Shown here piece by piece: positions 7,553-16,587 of a stretch of DNA of 64,000 nt. The position numbers were made by a program, and so were the translations under genes. The DNA is from an uncultured Clostridia bacterium (GTDB lineage Bacteria; Bacillota; Clostridia; TANB77; CAG-508): assembly GCA_934120645.1 (NCBI GenBank), contig CAKOUO010000002.1:108668-172667 (forward strand), given 5' to 3'. The first letter of the stretch is position 1. Each line of letters begins with the position of its first letter. Under the pieces are notes generated by a model. It saw only the letters and a list, made by a program, of their open reading frames with translations. It did not search any database and was not told where the DNA came from.

Positions 7553-8245
7553 ATGAAAAAGATAGGATTTATAGGGGCTTATGACAAGACAGATATGTTA
7601 TTAAATATTGCTAAAATTTTAACAACAATGTCTAAAAAAGTTTTAATAGTAGATTCAACAATAAATCAAAAAGCACGTTATGTGGTACCTAATATAAGTC
7701 CTACTGTATCTTACGTAACTTCTTTTGAAGATATAGATGTGGCAGTAGGATTTGACAATGTAGAAGATATAAAAAAATATATTGGAGATGTGCAAACATT
7801 ACCATATGATGTATTACTAATTGATGCGGATACTCCTCAAAAAATAACAGAATTTCAGCTAGATATGGCAGATAAAAATTATTTTGTAACATCATTTGAT
7901 ATCTACTCTTTAAAAAAAGGTATGGAAATATTAAGTTCATTAACATTTCCTCTTAATTTAACTAAGATATTATACGCAAAAGATATGATTAAAGAAGAAG
8001 ATGACTATTTAAATTTTTTATCTCTAGGACTTAAAGTTATATGGGATGAAAATAGAATATATTTTCCGATAGAGAATGGAGATTTAAGTGTTATTGCTGA
8101 AAATCAAATGGTTCAAAAAATCAAATTTAGAAAATTAAGCGTACAATATAAAGATAGTTTAGTTTTTATAGTACAAGAAATTTTAAATGAAAAGAGCGAT
8201 TCAAATATAAGACGAGCTGTTAAAACAATAGAAAAAGGAGTGTAA
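7553..8245 (+). CDS. CpaE/MinD-like protein with a lost P-loop
   Basis: The 230-residue protein has the start of a ParA/MinD-type Rossmann fold (M-K-K-I-G-F-I-G-A-Y-D-K-T-D) and the strand V-L-I-V-D-S-T, but the deviant Walker A Lys-Gly-Gly-x-Gly-Lys-Thr is not there: the loop reads G-A-Y-D-K-T-D-M-L. The strand Y-D-V-L-L-I-D-A-D sits where Walker B would be. CpaE proteins position Tad machines at the membrane and many have decayed ATPase sites. It ends two bases before the next CpaE-like gene, so the two products probably form a pair. Confidence 0.6.
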   Translation: MKKIGFIGAYDKTDMLLNIAKILTTMSKKVLIVDSTINQKARYVVPNISPTVSYVTSFEDIDVAVGFDNVEDIKKYIGDVQTLPYDVLLIDADTPQKITEFQLDMADKNYFVTSFDIYSLKKGMEILSSLTFPLNLTKILYAKDMIKEEDDYLNFLSLGLKVIWDENRIYFPIENGDLSVIAENQMVQKIKFRKLSVQYKDSLVFIVQEILNEKSDSNIRRAVKTIEKGV

Positions 8246-8247
8246 AA

Positions 8248-9081
8248 ATGTCAATTATTACATTTGTTAATAACAAAGAAGAAGAAACAGGAAAAACAAT
8301 GTCACTTGTAGCATTAGCAACATATATGTCAATCGAATATAACAATAGAATACTAATAATTTCAACAACAAACAAAGAAGACAAAATAAAATCTTGCTTC
8401 TTTGAAGAAAGACAAGTGAAAAAAATTAGACGAGGAATATTTGGTGAAAATACATCAGCAATTGATACAGAAAGTGGAATAGAAGGAATAGCCAAAATAG
8501 TAAGAAGTAATAAATTAACACCAGAGATGATAACAAATTATACAAGAGTAGTATTTAAAGATAGATTAGAAATACTTTTAGGTACTGAAAATGGACAAAG
8601 AATATCAGAAGAATATGCAGATATTATAAATATTGCTAGTATGTATTATGATAAAGTTTTTGTAGATTTAGACTTTAATGTAGATGAACAAACAAGAAAT
8701 AAAATACTAGAAAAGTCTGATTTAGTAATTGTTAATTCAAGTCAAAATTATAGAAGTATAAAAAGCTTAAAAGAAAACAAAGAAAAGAGTGAATTATTAA
8801 AATCACCAAAAACACTATTATTAATAGGAAAATATGATAAATATTCAAAATATAATTCTAAAAATATTACTAGATTTTTAGAAGAAAGAAATCAAGTACT
8901 TACAATACCATATAACACATTATTTTTCGAAGCTGTTAACGAAGCTGGAGTGCCAGACTTATTTTTAAGACTTAGAAAGTTATCAGATTCAGATGATAGA
9001 AATGCAATTTTTATAGAAGAAATAAAGAGAGCTTCTGAAAATATTGTATACAGACTTCAAGAATTACAAGCAATGATGTAA
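8248..9081 (+). CDS. CpaE/ParA-like ATPase, second of a pair
   Basis: This 277-residue protein keeps a recognisable but altered P-loop at about 9-18 (N-K-E-E-E-T-G-K-T-M), where the usual first Lys-Gly-Gly is replaced by acidic residues. R-I-L-I-I-S-T-T and K-V-F-V-D-L-D-F-N fit the second strand and the Walker B strand of the MinD/CpaE fold. Gene order after a SAF protein and before a CpaF-like ATPase supports a Tad role. It starts two bases after its partner, which suggests coupled translation. Confidence 0.65.
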   Translation: MSIITFVNNKEEETGKTMSLVALATYMSIEYNNRILIISTTNKEDKIKSCFFEERQVKKIRRGIFGENTSAIDTESGIEGIAKIVRSNKLTPEMITNYTRVVFKDRLEILLGTENGQRISEEYADIINIASMYYDKVFVDLDFNVDEQTRNKILEKSDLVIVNSSQNYRSIKSLKENKEKSELLKSPKTLLLIGKYDKYSKYNSKNITRFLEERNQVLTIPYNTLFFEAVNEAGVPDLFLRLRKLSDSDDRNAIFIEEIKRASENIVYRLQELQAMM

Positions 9082-9116
9082 AAAATGAATGAAGTGAAAG
9101 AAAGGAAGAATATCAA

Positions 9117-11096
9117 ATGACAATAACTAATATATTATTAACTTTAGTTGTTCTAATAATTGCAATAGCAGCAGTCTATTACTATATTAAGAAAAAACAT
9201 GAAGCGCCTTCAGAAGAAGTACTTAATGTAGATGATAAGACATATACACTAGAAAAAATGCAAGAATTTGTAAAAAGAAGACTAGACGAGATAACAAAAG
9301 TAAACTTATATGATATAGGTCTTTCAGAAGAAGAACTAGTAAGAAGAAAAAATAAAAAATATGAATTAAAAAAGGCCTTAAAAGGATGCACATATGGAGA
9401 TGTTAATGATAAAAAGTATGTAAAAGAATTGATATTCGATTTACTTTCAAAAGAATATGGGGTAAATGAATCAAATATATCAAGAGCAATTCCATTTGAT
9501 GTACCATCTTTATTAACTGCTCAAGATAAATTTGATATATTAATATATGTATATAAAAATGAATTTGGATATGAAGCTTTAACAGAATTAATAAAAAAAT
9601 ATAATTTGGCAGTTTTAAAATATATAGAAGGAGAAACAAAACCTTCTTATGTTATAACAGCACAAGAAATTGAAGATATATACGAAAAAGAAAATATACA
9701 ATTAAGCTTTACAGATAAGCTATCAATTGTAGTACAAAGAATTTACCAATATTATAAAGGTTATAGTTCAATAGATGAAGTAAGAGATATGAATATAGAT
9801 GGTGTATCTGGTGGTGTATCTGGTTTACCAGAAAGCTTTTTAAGCCAAGTTGCACAAACTTCTGATAGTGATTATTTAGCACAAATATCAGAACATAAAG
9901 TTCCAAGAGCTTGTGACAGTATATGGATATTCTTCCAAGGTAAATCAATACGTTTAGCATTCTTAAGTTTCGGAACAGAATCAGAATTAAAAAGAGTATG
10001 TCAAAATATTTATAAATACAATAACCCAGGACAATTATCAGATACAAATGGTTATAAAATAAATGAAATGAAAGATGGTTCTCGTGTAGTTGTTGTAAGA
10101 CCAAGCTTTTCAGAAACATGGGCATTTTTCGTAAGAAAATTTGATGTTAAAAGAGCAACATTAGAGCAATTAGTAAAAGGACCTGGATGTGATGATGTAA
10201 TTGAATTATTAAAATATTTAGTAAAAGGTGCAAGAATTACATCAATTACTGGTGAACAAGGTTCTGGTAAAACAACATTATTAATGGGAATGATAGAAAA
10301 TATATATGAAACAATGAATATAAGGGTTCAAGAAACAGCATTCGAATTACATTTAAGAAAAATTTACCCAACAAGAAATATTCTTACATTCCGTGAAACA
10401 GATACAATATCTGGACAAGAAGGTCTAGATGTTCAAAAGAAAACTGATGGATCTGTTAACATCATAGGTGAGGTTGCAACAGACCCCGTAGCATCTTGGA
10501 TGATACAAGCAGCACAAGTTGCATCTAAATTTACATTATTTACACACCATGCTAAGACATTTCCAAACTTAGTAACAGCATTAAGAAACTCAATGCTTAG
10601 AACAGGTGTATTTAAAGATGAAAAGACAGCAGAAGAACAAGTTGTTCAAGTTTTAAACTTTGATATACATCAAGTTAAAGACTTTAGAGGAAAAAGATAT
10701 ATAGAAAGAATAACAGAATGTATACCATTAGAGAATAAAAATGAGTATACATATGATCATAGAAATGAAAAAACATTAGAAGGAAAATTTGATAAATTTT
10801 TTGATAATGCAACACATTATTTTTCAAAGGTTACAGATAAACAATTATATACATATAGAAACATTATGGAATATATAGATGGAGAATATGTTATAACAAA
10901 TCCAATTACAGATGAAAACATTAGACAAATGAGAGAAAGTATGGATGAATCAGATGTAGAAAAATTTGATAAATTTATAGAAAAACATTGGGGTAAAACA
11001 CAAAAAAGAGAGACTGTTTCTGTATCTGCAGAAACAGAAGAAACCAAACCAAAAAGAAGAGGAAGAAAGCCAAGTACAGACAAAAAATCAGTATAA
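9117..11096 (+). CDS. Membrane-anchored CpaF/TadA-like secretion ATPase
   Basis: The C-terminal half is a type II/IV secretion ATPase that would power pilin assembly. Walker A is G-E-Q-G-S-G-K-T at 379-386, a G-E at 451-452 marks the Walker B/Glu region, and paired His 477-478 (H-H-A-K-T) match the His-box H-A-N of CpaF. The 659 residues are longer than usual (about 450-500) because a hydrophobic helix (about 5-25) and an extra domain precede the ATPase. A membrane-anchored CpaF is unusual, since family members are soluble hexamers. The C-terminus is a basic tail (K-P-K-R-R-G-R-K-P). Confidence 0.8.
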   Translation: MTITNILLTLVVLIIAIAAVYYYIKKKHEAPSEEVLNVDDKTYTLEKMQEFVKRRLDEITKVNLYDIGLSEEELVRRKNKKYELKKALKGCTYGDVNDKKYVKELIFDLLSKEYGVNESNISRAIPFDVPSLLTAQDKFDILIYVYKNEFGYEALTELIKKYNLAVLKYIEGETKPSYVITAQEIEDIYEKENIQLSFTDKLSIVVQRIYQYYKGYSSIDEVRDMNIDGVSGGVSGLPESFLSQVAQTSDSDYLAQISEHKVPRACDSIWIFFQGKSIRLAFLSFGTESELKRVCQNIYKYNNPGQLSDTNGYKINEMKDGSRVVVVRPSFSETWAFFVRKFDVKRATLEQLVKGPGCDDVIELLKYLVKGARITSITGEQGSGKTTLLMGMIENIYETMNIRVQETAFELHLRKIYPTRNILTFRETDTISGQEGLDVQKKTDGSVNIIGEVATDPVASWMIQAAQVASKFTLFTHHAKTFPNLVTALRNSMLRTGVFKDEKTAEEQVVQVLNFDIHQVKDFRGKRYIERITECIPLENKNEYTYDHRNEKTLEGKFDKFFDNATHYFSKVTDKQLYTYRNIMEYIDGEYVITNPITDENIRQMRESMDESDVEKFDKFIEKHWGKTQKRETVSVSAETEETKPKRRGRKPSTDKKSV

Positions 11097-11122
11097 ACGA
11101 TTTTTCAGGAGGTGAATAGCAA

Positions 11123-13201
11123 GTGTCAAATCAAATAATATATATAATAATGGGAAGTTCAGTAGCAGCAATTGCTATAATTGCTATTATATATTATATA
11201 TTGTCAAAGAAAATGCAAAAATCAGAATATAAAAAAATACAAAAACTTCAACAAGGAACTAAATCAAGTGCATTTTCTTCAGAAGTAATGTTCCAAAAAT
11301 TATACTTAACATATGTAAAAATACCTTTTATAAAAAGATACATATTAAAATTAAGAAGAAGATTAGAAATAATAAACATTGAAGATGAATATGCCACAAG
11401 AAGAGACTCAGCAAAAATAATGACAAAAGCACTTTGCATATTACTTCCTTTAGTTATACTAACAATAGTTTTTACAAAATCTAATTATCTATTAATGTTC
11501 ATATTATTGATATTCGAAATATTTATGATAGATATTTTAATAGAAGGTTCAATAGATAAAAAAGATGATGAATTATTATTACAACAAGTAGATTTCTTTT
11601 CAGAAATAAGACATGCTTACCATGAATTTAATATGGTTGAAGAAGCAATATATCAAGTTTCACAAGATAATGAAAAAGAAGTTTCAAGACAAGGAGAAAA
11701 AATATACGAAATTTTAATTTCAGATGATCCTGAAACAGAATTAGAAAAATATTATGATGTTGCTCCAAATAACTTCTTAAAAGAATTTGCAGGTTTATCT
11801 TATTTAACAAAAGAATTTGGAGATAGAAAAGTAGATGGAGCTTCATTATATTTAAAAAATGTTGATAACATCACACAAGAGATGCAAATGGAAATATTAA
11901 AAAGAGATAAATTAAATTATGTTTTTAGAAGTTTATCTTTTATATCAATAGCTCCAGTATTATTATTAGAACCATTAAAAAACTGGGCTGTATCAAATTT
12001 CTCATTTGTAAAGAACTGGTATTATGGCAAATCAGGAATGATTGTTCAAATTTTAATTTTAATAATAACATTTGTTTCTTACATATTAGTTAGAAAATTA
12101 AAAGATAACGGATCAGTTAATACCAAAACACAAAATACACAAAATCCTTGGCAAGCAAAAGTTTATAAAAATAAATTTTTGAAAAAAATAGTTGATTTAT
12201 TTTTACCAAAGGATGGAACAAAAGAATATAGAAAAGTACAAGAATTATTAAAAGATGCTGCATCTCCACTAAAAATGGAGTGGGTATATGTAAATAGATT
12301 AGCTTTAGTAATTGTAGTATTTATAGTATCATTGTTTACATTTTTACAATTACACAAAGTTGCTATAAATTATGAATATACGCAGCCAACAACCGATTAT
12401 GACTTGATAGGTGGTTTATCTGCCAAAGATGAAGCAAAAGCAATGGAATTAACAAAACAAGATAATGTCTTTTTAAATATGTTTAGAGGAAAATTAGATA
12501 CAACAACAAAAGATATAGAAAAAGCAGTAAAAAATTCTAAATATTATAAAGATGCAGATGATGATGATATATCTACAGCAGCAAAAAGAATATATAAAAA
12601 ATTACAAGTTGTAAATAGTGAGTATTTAAAATGGTTTGAGTTATTATTAGCATTTGTATTTTCATTAATTGCATATATGGCACCAATGTGGATTTTAACA
12701 TTCCAAGTAAAAATGAGACAACTTGAAATGGAAGATGAAGTAATGCAATTCCAAACAATTATACTTATGCTAATGAGAATAGAAAGAGTTAATGTAGAAA
12801 TTATTCTAGAATGGTTAGAAAGATACTCAAATATTTTCAAAGGACCAATTACAAAATGCGTAAATAACTATGAAGCTGGTGCTTGGGAAGCATTAGAAGA
12901 AATGAAAAATGAAATATCTTATACACCAATGATAAGAATTGTTGAAAGTATGCAAGCAGCAGTTGAAAAAATCCCTATAAAAGATGCTTTTGATGAATTA
13001 GATTCAGAAAGAGAATATTATAGAGATAAAAGAAGAGAATCAAACGAAAGATTAATAAAGAAAAAAGGTATGATTGGAAAAGTTATTGGATTTGCACCAA
13101 TGGTTTGTATGTTTGTTGGATATTTAATAGTACCATTAGTATTCATAGGACTTACAGCAATGTCAAATTCATTTAGCTCAATGTCAAAAACTAGCTTCTA
13201 G
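11123..13201 (+). CDS. Fused TadB/TadC-like inner-membrane platform protein
   Basis: The 692 residues look like two type II secretion F-domain halves in one chain. After an N-terminal helix (about 4-26), a first unit has a two-helix hairpin (about 97-142), a helical cytosolic part and two more helices (about 272-330). A second unit has helices near 390-412 and 503-525, then a region with E-D-E-V-M-Q-F-Q and R-I-E-R-V-N-V-E (about 535-560), and ends in one or two helices (650-680). TadB and TadC are normally separate genes, so this is a fusion or a long fused form. Start GTG behind AGGAGGTG. Confidence 0.7.
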   Translation: MSNQIIYIIMGSSVAAIAIIAIIYYILSKKMQKSEYKKIQKLQQGTKSSAFSSEVMFQKLYLTYVKIPFIKRYILKLRRRLEIINIEDEYATRRDSAKIMTKALCILLPLVILTIVFTKSNYLLMFILLIFEIFMIDILIEGSIDKKDDELLLQQVDFFSEIRHAYHEFNMVEEAIYQVSQDNEKEVSRQGEKIYEILISDDPETELEKYYDVAPNNFLKEFAGLSYLTKEFGDRKVDGASLYLKNVDNITQEMQMEILKRDKLNYVFRSLSFISIAPVLLLEPLKNWAVSNFSFVKNWYYGKSGMIVQILILIITFVSYILVRKLKDNGSVNTKTQNTQNPWQAKVYKNKFLKKIVDLFLPKDGTKEYRKVQELLKDAASPLKMEWVYVNRLALVIVVFIVSLFTFLQLHKVAINYEYTQPTTDYDLIGGLSAKDEAKAMELTKQDNVFLNMFRGKLDTTTKDIEKAVKNSKYYKDADDDDISTAAKRIYKKLQVVNSEYLKWFELLLAFVFSLIAYMAPMWILTFQVKMRQLEMEDEVMQFQTIILMLMRIERVNVEIILEWLERYSNIFKGPITKCVNNYEAGAWEALEEMKNEISYTPMIRIVESMQAAVEKIPIKDAFDELDSEREYYRDKRRESNERLIKKKGMIGKVIGFAPMVCMFVGYLIVPLVFIGLTAMSNSFSSMSKTSF

Positions 13202-13214
13202 AAGGGAGTAAAGT

Positions 13215-13889
13215 ATGGAAAATGCATCAAAAGCATTATTAATGGCTGGTGGAATTTTAATAGCATTATTAGTAATAGGTACTCTGTTATTGATGTTTAA
13301 TCAAATATCAGTTTATCAAAAGCAAAATTCAAGTTCAGAAAAAGAAGCACAAATAGCAGCTTTTAATCAAGAATTTGCAAAATATGCAGATGAAGATGAA
13401 TTAAAAGGAACAGATATAATTTCATTAGTTAATAAAATTATTGATTTTAATAAAAAAGATGGAATAGGTAATTCTATTGATTATGATAAAAAAATTACAT
13501 TAAAAGTAACTTTTGGCGAGGACTTTGCAAAACAATATGGAACAGGTGGAAAATTATTAGTCTTTAAAAATGTAAAACAGCCTTATGTAATTGATGCAAA
13601 TACTAATAGCTCTAATAATGATTTTGTAGCAGCAATAAATAAATTTGGAGAATTAGAAAGAAAATATTCATTAAGTGTTATGAGTGTTTTATCTGCAAAT
13701 TATGATACTATAAAATCTGGAACTAAAACAATAAAAGAACTTACTGGAAAAAACATAAATATAACAACAGAAGAAATAGAACAATATAGAGAATACTCAG
13801 AATTTAAAACATCAACATTTATACCTGATTCAAAACCAACTTATACAAATGAGCAGATAACAGGATTATCTTTTAAATATAAAAAATAG
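13215..13889 (+). CDS. Small membrane-anchored pilin-like protein 1 (MENASKAL family)
   Basis: The 224-residue protein begins M-E-N-A-S-K-A-L followed by a single hydrophobic helix (about 9-30), then a soluble part. Its juxtamembrane core, F-N-Q-E-F-A-K-Y ... G-T-D-I-I-S-L-V-N-K, recurs in the next genes. This architecture and the position behind the platform gene suggest a structural subunit or pseudopilin of the apparatus. The usual prepilin peptidase site is absent, so it may stay anchored or be processed differently. I know no described family for it. Confidence 0.6.
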   Translation: MENASKALLMAGGILIALLVIGTLLLMFNQISVYQKQNSSSEKEAQIAAFNQEFAKYADEDELKGTDIISLVNKIIDFNKKDGIGNSIDYDKKITLKVTFGEDFAKQYGTGGKLLVFKNVKQPYVIDANTNSSNNDFVAAINKFGELERKYSLSVMSVLSANYDTIKSGTKTIKELTGKNINITTEEIEQYREYSEFKTSTFIPDSKPTYTNEQITGLSFKYKK

Positions 13890-13898
13890 AGGTGAATT

Positions 13899-14336
13899 AT
13901 GGAAAATGCATCAAAAGCATTGATTATGGCTGCAGGAGTACTTATAGGAGTATTAATAATATCATTAGCAGTGTATTTGTTTGCAACATTTGGCGCAACA
14001 TCTGCACAAATCCATAGTCAAAATGCAGAAAAACAAGTAACTCAATTTAATACAAAATTTACTTCTTATGAAGATAAAGAAGGGCTTACTATTTATGACA
14101 TAATTACTGTTGCAGGTTTTGCAAAAGAAAATAATGATTATTATGGAAATGATGAAAATTATACAATAGAAATTATAAAGCAAGGACAAAGAAATTTTCA
14201 AAATAACTTAGATAATAAAAATAGTATTATTACAAAGGAAACAGGAACTGATGGTTCATTACCAACATACAAATGCAAGGTAACAGATTACCATGAAAAT
14301 GGAAGAGTAAAGACAGTAGTTTTTACTAGAAATTAA
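13899..14336 (+). CDS. Small membrane-anchored pilin-like protein 2 (MENASKAL family)
   Basis: The 145-residue protein starts M-E-N-A-S-K-A-L-I-M-A-A-G, has one N-terminal helix, and repeats the core F-N-T-K-F-T-S-Y-E ... Y-D-I-I-T. It lies nine bases behind the previous gene with AGAGGTG as ribosome site. The C-terminal 60 residues differ from its neighbours. Role as a minor pilin-like subunit is inferred from context. Confidence 0.6.
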   Translation: MENASKALIMAAGVLIGVLIISLAVYLFATFGATSAQIHSQNAEKQVTQFNTKFTSYEDKEGLTIYDIITVAGFAKENNDYYGNDENYTIEIIKQGQRNFQNNLDNKNSIITKETGTDGSLPTYKCKVTDYHENGRVKTVVFTRN

Positions 14337-14346
14337 AAATAAAATG

Positions 14347-14375
14347 TTGAAAAAAGTAATACTAAATGTTATAAT
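14347..14375 (+). promoter_or_regulatory. Internal promoter in the Tad-like locus
   Basis: TTGAAA at 14347-14352 and TATAAT at 14370-14375 have a 17-base spacer and sit just ahead of the gene at 14393. It could make subunit genes from here on more abundant than the machinery genes. Confidence 0.5.
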
Positions 14376-14392
14376 GAAAAGGATAGAAATAC

Positions 14393-14824
14393 ATGAAAAA
14401 AATAGCTATATTTTTAGTAATTATAATAATTATAATATGTGGAATTTCATATTTATATTTAAACCATAAAGTAAGTTATAATGTTTCAAAAAAGGCTAAC
14501 TTAGAGTTTGAGAATTATTTAAATGAAGAAGTATATGGAACAGATTTAGCAACTGTAATAAATAGAGCAGTAGATAGTAATGAAAAAAATCAAGTCTTAA
14601 AAAATAATAAAGGAATTTATTTAAATAATGATAAAAACTCAATATCAATTGAAATAAAAATGATAGATAATGATTCTATATATCAAATGGAAACAATATA
14701 TAATAAAGGAATCCAAAATTTTATAAATTATTATTATAATATAAAATTTAAATGTGTAGAAATTAAATATCATGAGTCTACAAATAAAGTTAAATATATG
14801 TTATTTAATCAAATAACAAACTAA
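14393..14824 (+). CDS. Small membrane-anchored protein with the family core but a different leader
   Basis: The 143-residue protein begins M-K-K-I-A-I-F and has a helix of about 20 residues rich in Ile. Behind it, F-E-N-Y-L-N ... Y-G-T-D-L-A-T-V-I-N-R-A matches the core of the MENASKAL proteins even though the leader differs. It has its own promoter. The composition is even more AT-rich than its neighbours. It is probably a divergent member of the same substrate group. Confidence 0.5.
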   Translation: MKKIAIFLVIIIIIICGISYLYLNHKVSYNVSKKANLEFENYLNEEVYGTDLATVINRAVDSNEKNQVLKNNKGIYLNNDKNSISIEIKMIDNDSIYQMETIYNKGIQNFINYYYNIKFKCVEIKYHESTNKVKYMLFNQITN

Positions 14825-14904
14825 ACTAAGTTTTTAATGTTACTAATAAAAATTGTTAGTAAATTATAAATAAAATTTTTTATACATATGAAGGAGGAAA
14901 AAAA

Positions 14905-15318
14905 ATGGAGAACGCATCAAAAGCATTAATTATAGCAGGTGCTATATTACTTTCAATATTAATAATTTCTTTAGGAATCTTTATTTTTACACAAGCATCT
15001 AATACAATAAAAAGTTCAGGTATGTCAGATGCACAAGTAGAAGCTTTTAATAACAAATTTACTAAATACGAAGGAAGTAGAAAAGGAAGCGATATTCGTA
15101 CATTAGTACAAGAAGTTTTAGCTAATAATAATAATGATCAAGCATCAGATGAAACAGTTGTATCAATAGATGGTGTTGTTACATTAAAAGGAGAAGTTGG
15201 ATCAACATCACCAAATTATGGAACTTTAAAAAATACAAAAACATATGAAGTTTCTTTTGATTATGGAAATGGTGGAAGAGTAACAACAATACATGTTAAT
15301 GAAGCTAAAAATAAATAA
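14905..15318 (+). CDS. Small membrane-anchored pilin-like protein 3 (MENASKAL family)
   Basis: The 137-residue protein starts M-E-N-A-S-K-A-L-I-I-A-G-A behind AAGGAGGAAAAAAA. One helix (about 9-30) is followed by F-N-N-K-F-T-K-Y-E ... K-G-S-D-I-R-T-L-V-Q-E and a short beta-rich end (Y-E-V-S-F-D-Y, V-T-T-I-H-V). Among the four it is the most compact and shows the family core most clearly. Its excellent ribosome site suggests high expression, so it may be the major subunit. Confidence 0.6.
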   Translation: MENASKALIIAGAILLSILIISLGIFIFTQASNTIKSSGMSDAQVEAFNNKFTKYEGSRKGSDIRTLVQEVLANNNNDQASDETVVSIDGVVTLKGEVGSTSPNYGTLKNTKTYEVSFDYGNGGRVTTIHVNEAKNK

Positions 15319-15339
15319 TAGTTAGAAGGGAGAATAGTA

Positions 15340-15978
15340 ATGGAAAACGCAACAGACGCATTAAAAATGGCTGCGGCCGTATTAATATTTGTATTAGCAA
15401 TTTCTATTACTATTTTGTCTTTTGGACAAGTAAGACAAGCATCAGACACAATATTAGATTATAGAGATAGAGAAACAACATATATAGATGGAAATTATTA
15501 CTATAAAACAAATGGAACAGAAAGACAAGTAGGATTAGAAACAGTTATGCCAGCTGTATTTAGAGCTTATTTAGAAAACTATAAAATAGTATTTGAAGGT
15601 TTGCAAGAACCTATTTATAAAATAAAACTTAATGATGGGACATTTCAAGATAAATTTAGTTTAGACTTAGAAACAAATCAAAATACAATATACAAAAATG
15701 TAGTATTAGCAAATAATGATCAAAAAGCTGAATTTTTATGTGGAATTTTATATGGAAAGTTTAGAAATAATTCAAATAAAGATATATTCGAAAAAAGATA
15801 TAATGTAGAATTAACAAATACCACATTATATAAGCAATTACAAAACAAATTGAGTCAAGGGTATATTATAAAAGAATATTTAGGGGTTTATTATCAAGAT
15901 GATAATGAGAGTACACCAGATGTTAATAAAACAGAAAAAAGAATTATCACATATAAAATTGTGCCAAGTGGGAGCTAA
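15340..15978 (+). CDS. Membrane-anchored pilin-like protein 4 (MENATDAL variant)
   Basis: This 212-residue protein keeps the leader in the form M-E-N-A-T-D-A-L-K-M-A-A-A followed by one helix (about 9-30), but its outside part is different: Y-I-D-G-N-Y-Y-Y, then P-A-V-F-R-A-Y-L-E-N-Y-K-I-V-F-E-G. It lies 21 bases behind the previous gene. The shared leader points to the same export or assembly route with another function, perhaps a tip or capping subunit. Confidence 0.5.
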   Translation: MENATDALKMAAAVLIFVLAISITILSFGQVRQASDTILDYRDRETTYIDGNYYYKTNGTERQVGLETVMPAVFRAYLENYKIVFEGLQEPIYKIKLNDGTFQDKFSLDLETNQNTIYKNVVLANNDQKAEFLCGILYGKFRNNSNKDIFEKRYNVELTNTTLYKQLQNKLSQGYIIKEYLGVYYQDDNESTPDVNKTEKRIITYKIVPSGS

Positions 15979-15992
15979 TTAAGGAGGTAGAA

Positions 15993-16520
15993 ATGAGCGA
16001 TACATTTATAACAGTAGTTGTAATAGCTGTAGTAGCAATATTAATATTTGTACTACCATTAGTTACAATGGCTGAAAGGGTGGATTCTGCCTCACAAACT
16101 GATGTGCAAACATTGGCATCAGATTTTATAAATGAAGTTAGAACAACAGGAAGAGTAACACCCGAAAATTATAATAAATTTTTAGAAAATTTAACTGCAA
16201 CAGGAAACACATATGATGTTAATATGGAATTTAAAATTCTAGATGAAAATCCAGGGAAAAAATCAACACAAGCAACAAGAGATAAAATAGGTGAAAATGT
16301 GTATTATTCAGTATTTACATCACAAATATTGGAAAAATTAGATAATGAAGAAACATATCCTTTAAAAGAAGGAGATATAGTATCAGTAACAGTAAAAAAT
16401 ACAAATTTAACATTATCACAACAATTAAGAGATTTTGCATATAAAGTTGTAGGAAATGACACATATACAATAGCAGCATCTCAAGGAGGATTAGTTACAT
16501 CAACATATGCACAAAATTAG
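15993..16520 (+). CDS. Membrane-anchored substrate-like protein A (MSDT family)
   Basis: The 175-residue protein starts M-S-D-T-F-I-T-V-V-V-I and has one helix (about 5-25). A polar region F-I-N-E-V-R-T-T-G-R-V-T follows, then L-D-E-N-P-G-K-K-S-T-Q-A-T-R-D-K and Y-T-I-A-A-S-Q-G-G near the end. It is a close paralogue of the gene at 16588. Arg-Thr-Thr-Gly behind a pilin-like helix resembles sequences in TadE-type minor pilins, but I cannot name the family. Confidence 0.5.
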   Translation: MSDTFITVVVIAVVAILIFVLPLVTMAERVDSASQTDVQTLASDFINEVRTTGRVTPENYNKFLENLTATGNTYDVNMEFKILDENPGKKSTQATRDKIGENVYYSVFTSQILEKLDNEETYPLKEGDIVSVTVKNTNLTLSQQLRDFAYKVVGNDTYTIAASQGGLVTSTYAQN

Positions 16521-16525
16521 TGAAC

Positions 16526-16554
16526 TTGAAAAAAATGCTGAAAAATGTTACAAT
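16526..16554 (+). promoter_or_regulatory. Internal promoter between the two MSDT paralogues
   Basis: TTGAAA at 16526-16531 and TACAAT at 16549-16554 are 17 bases apart, 33 bases before the ATG at 16588. The two genes are therefore possibly expressed at different levels. Confidence 0.45.
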
Positions 16555-16587
16555 ATAAACAGAGTAAAATTTAAGGAGGATAAATAG

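Noticed and set aside
6447..13201. Competence (ComG) or classical type IV pilus locus
   Set aside because: The ATPase resembles CpaF, the platform protein is of TadB/C type, SAF and CpaE proteins are present, and there is no ComGC-like pilin.
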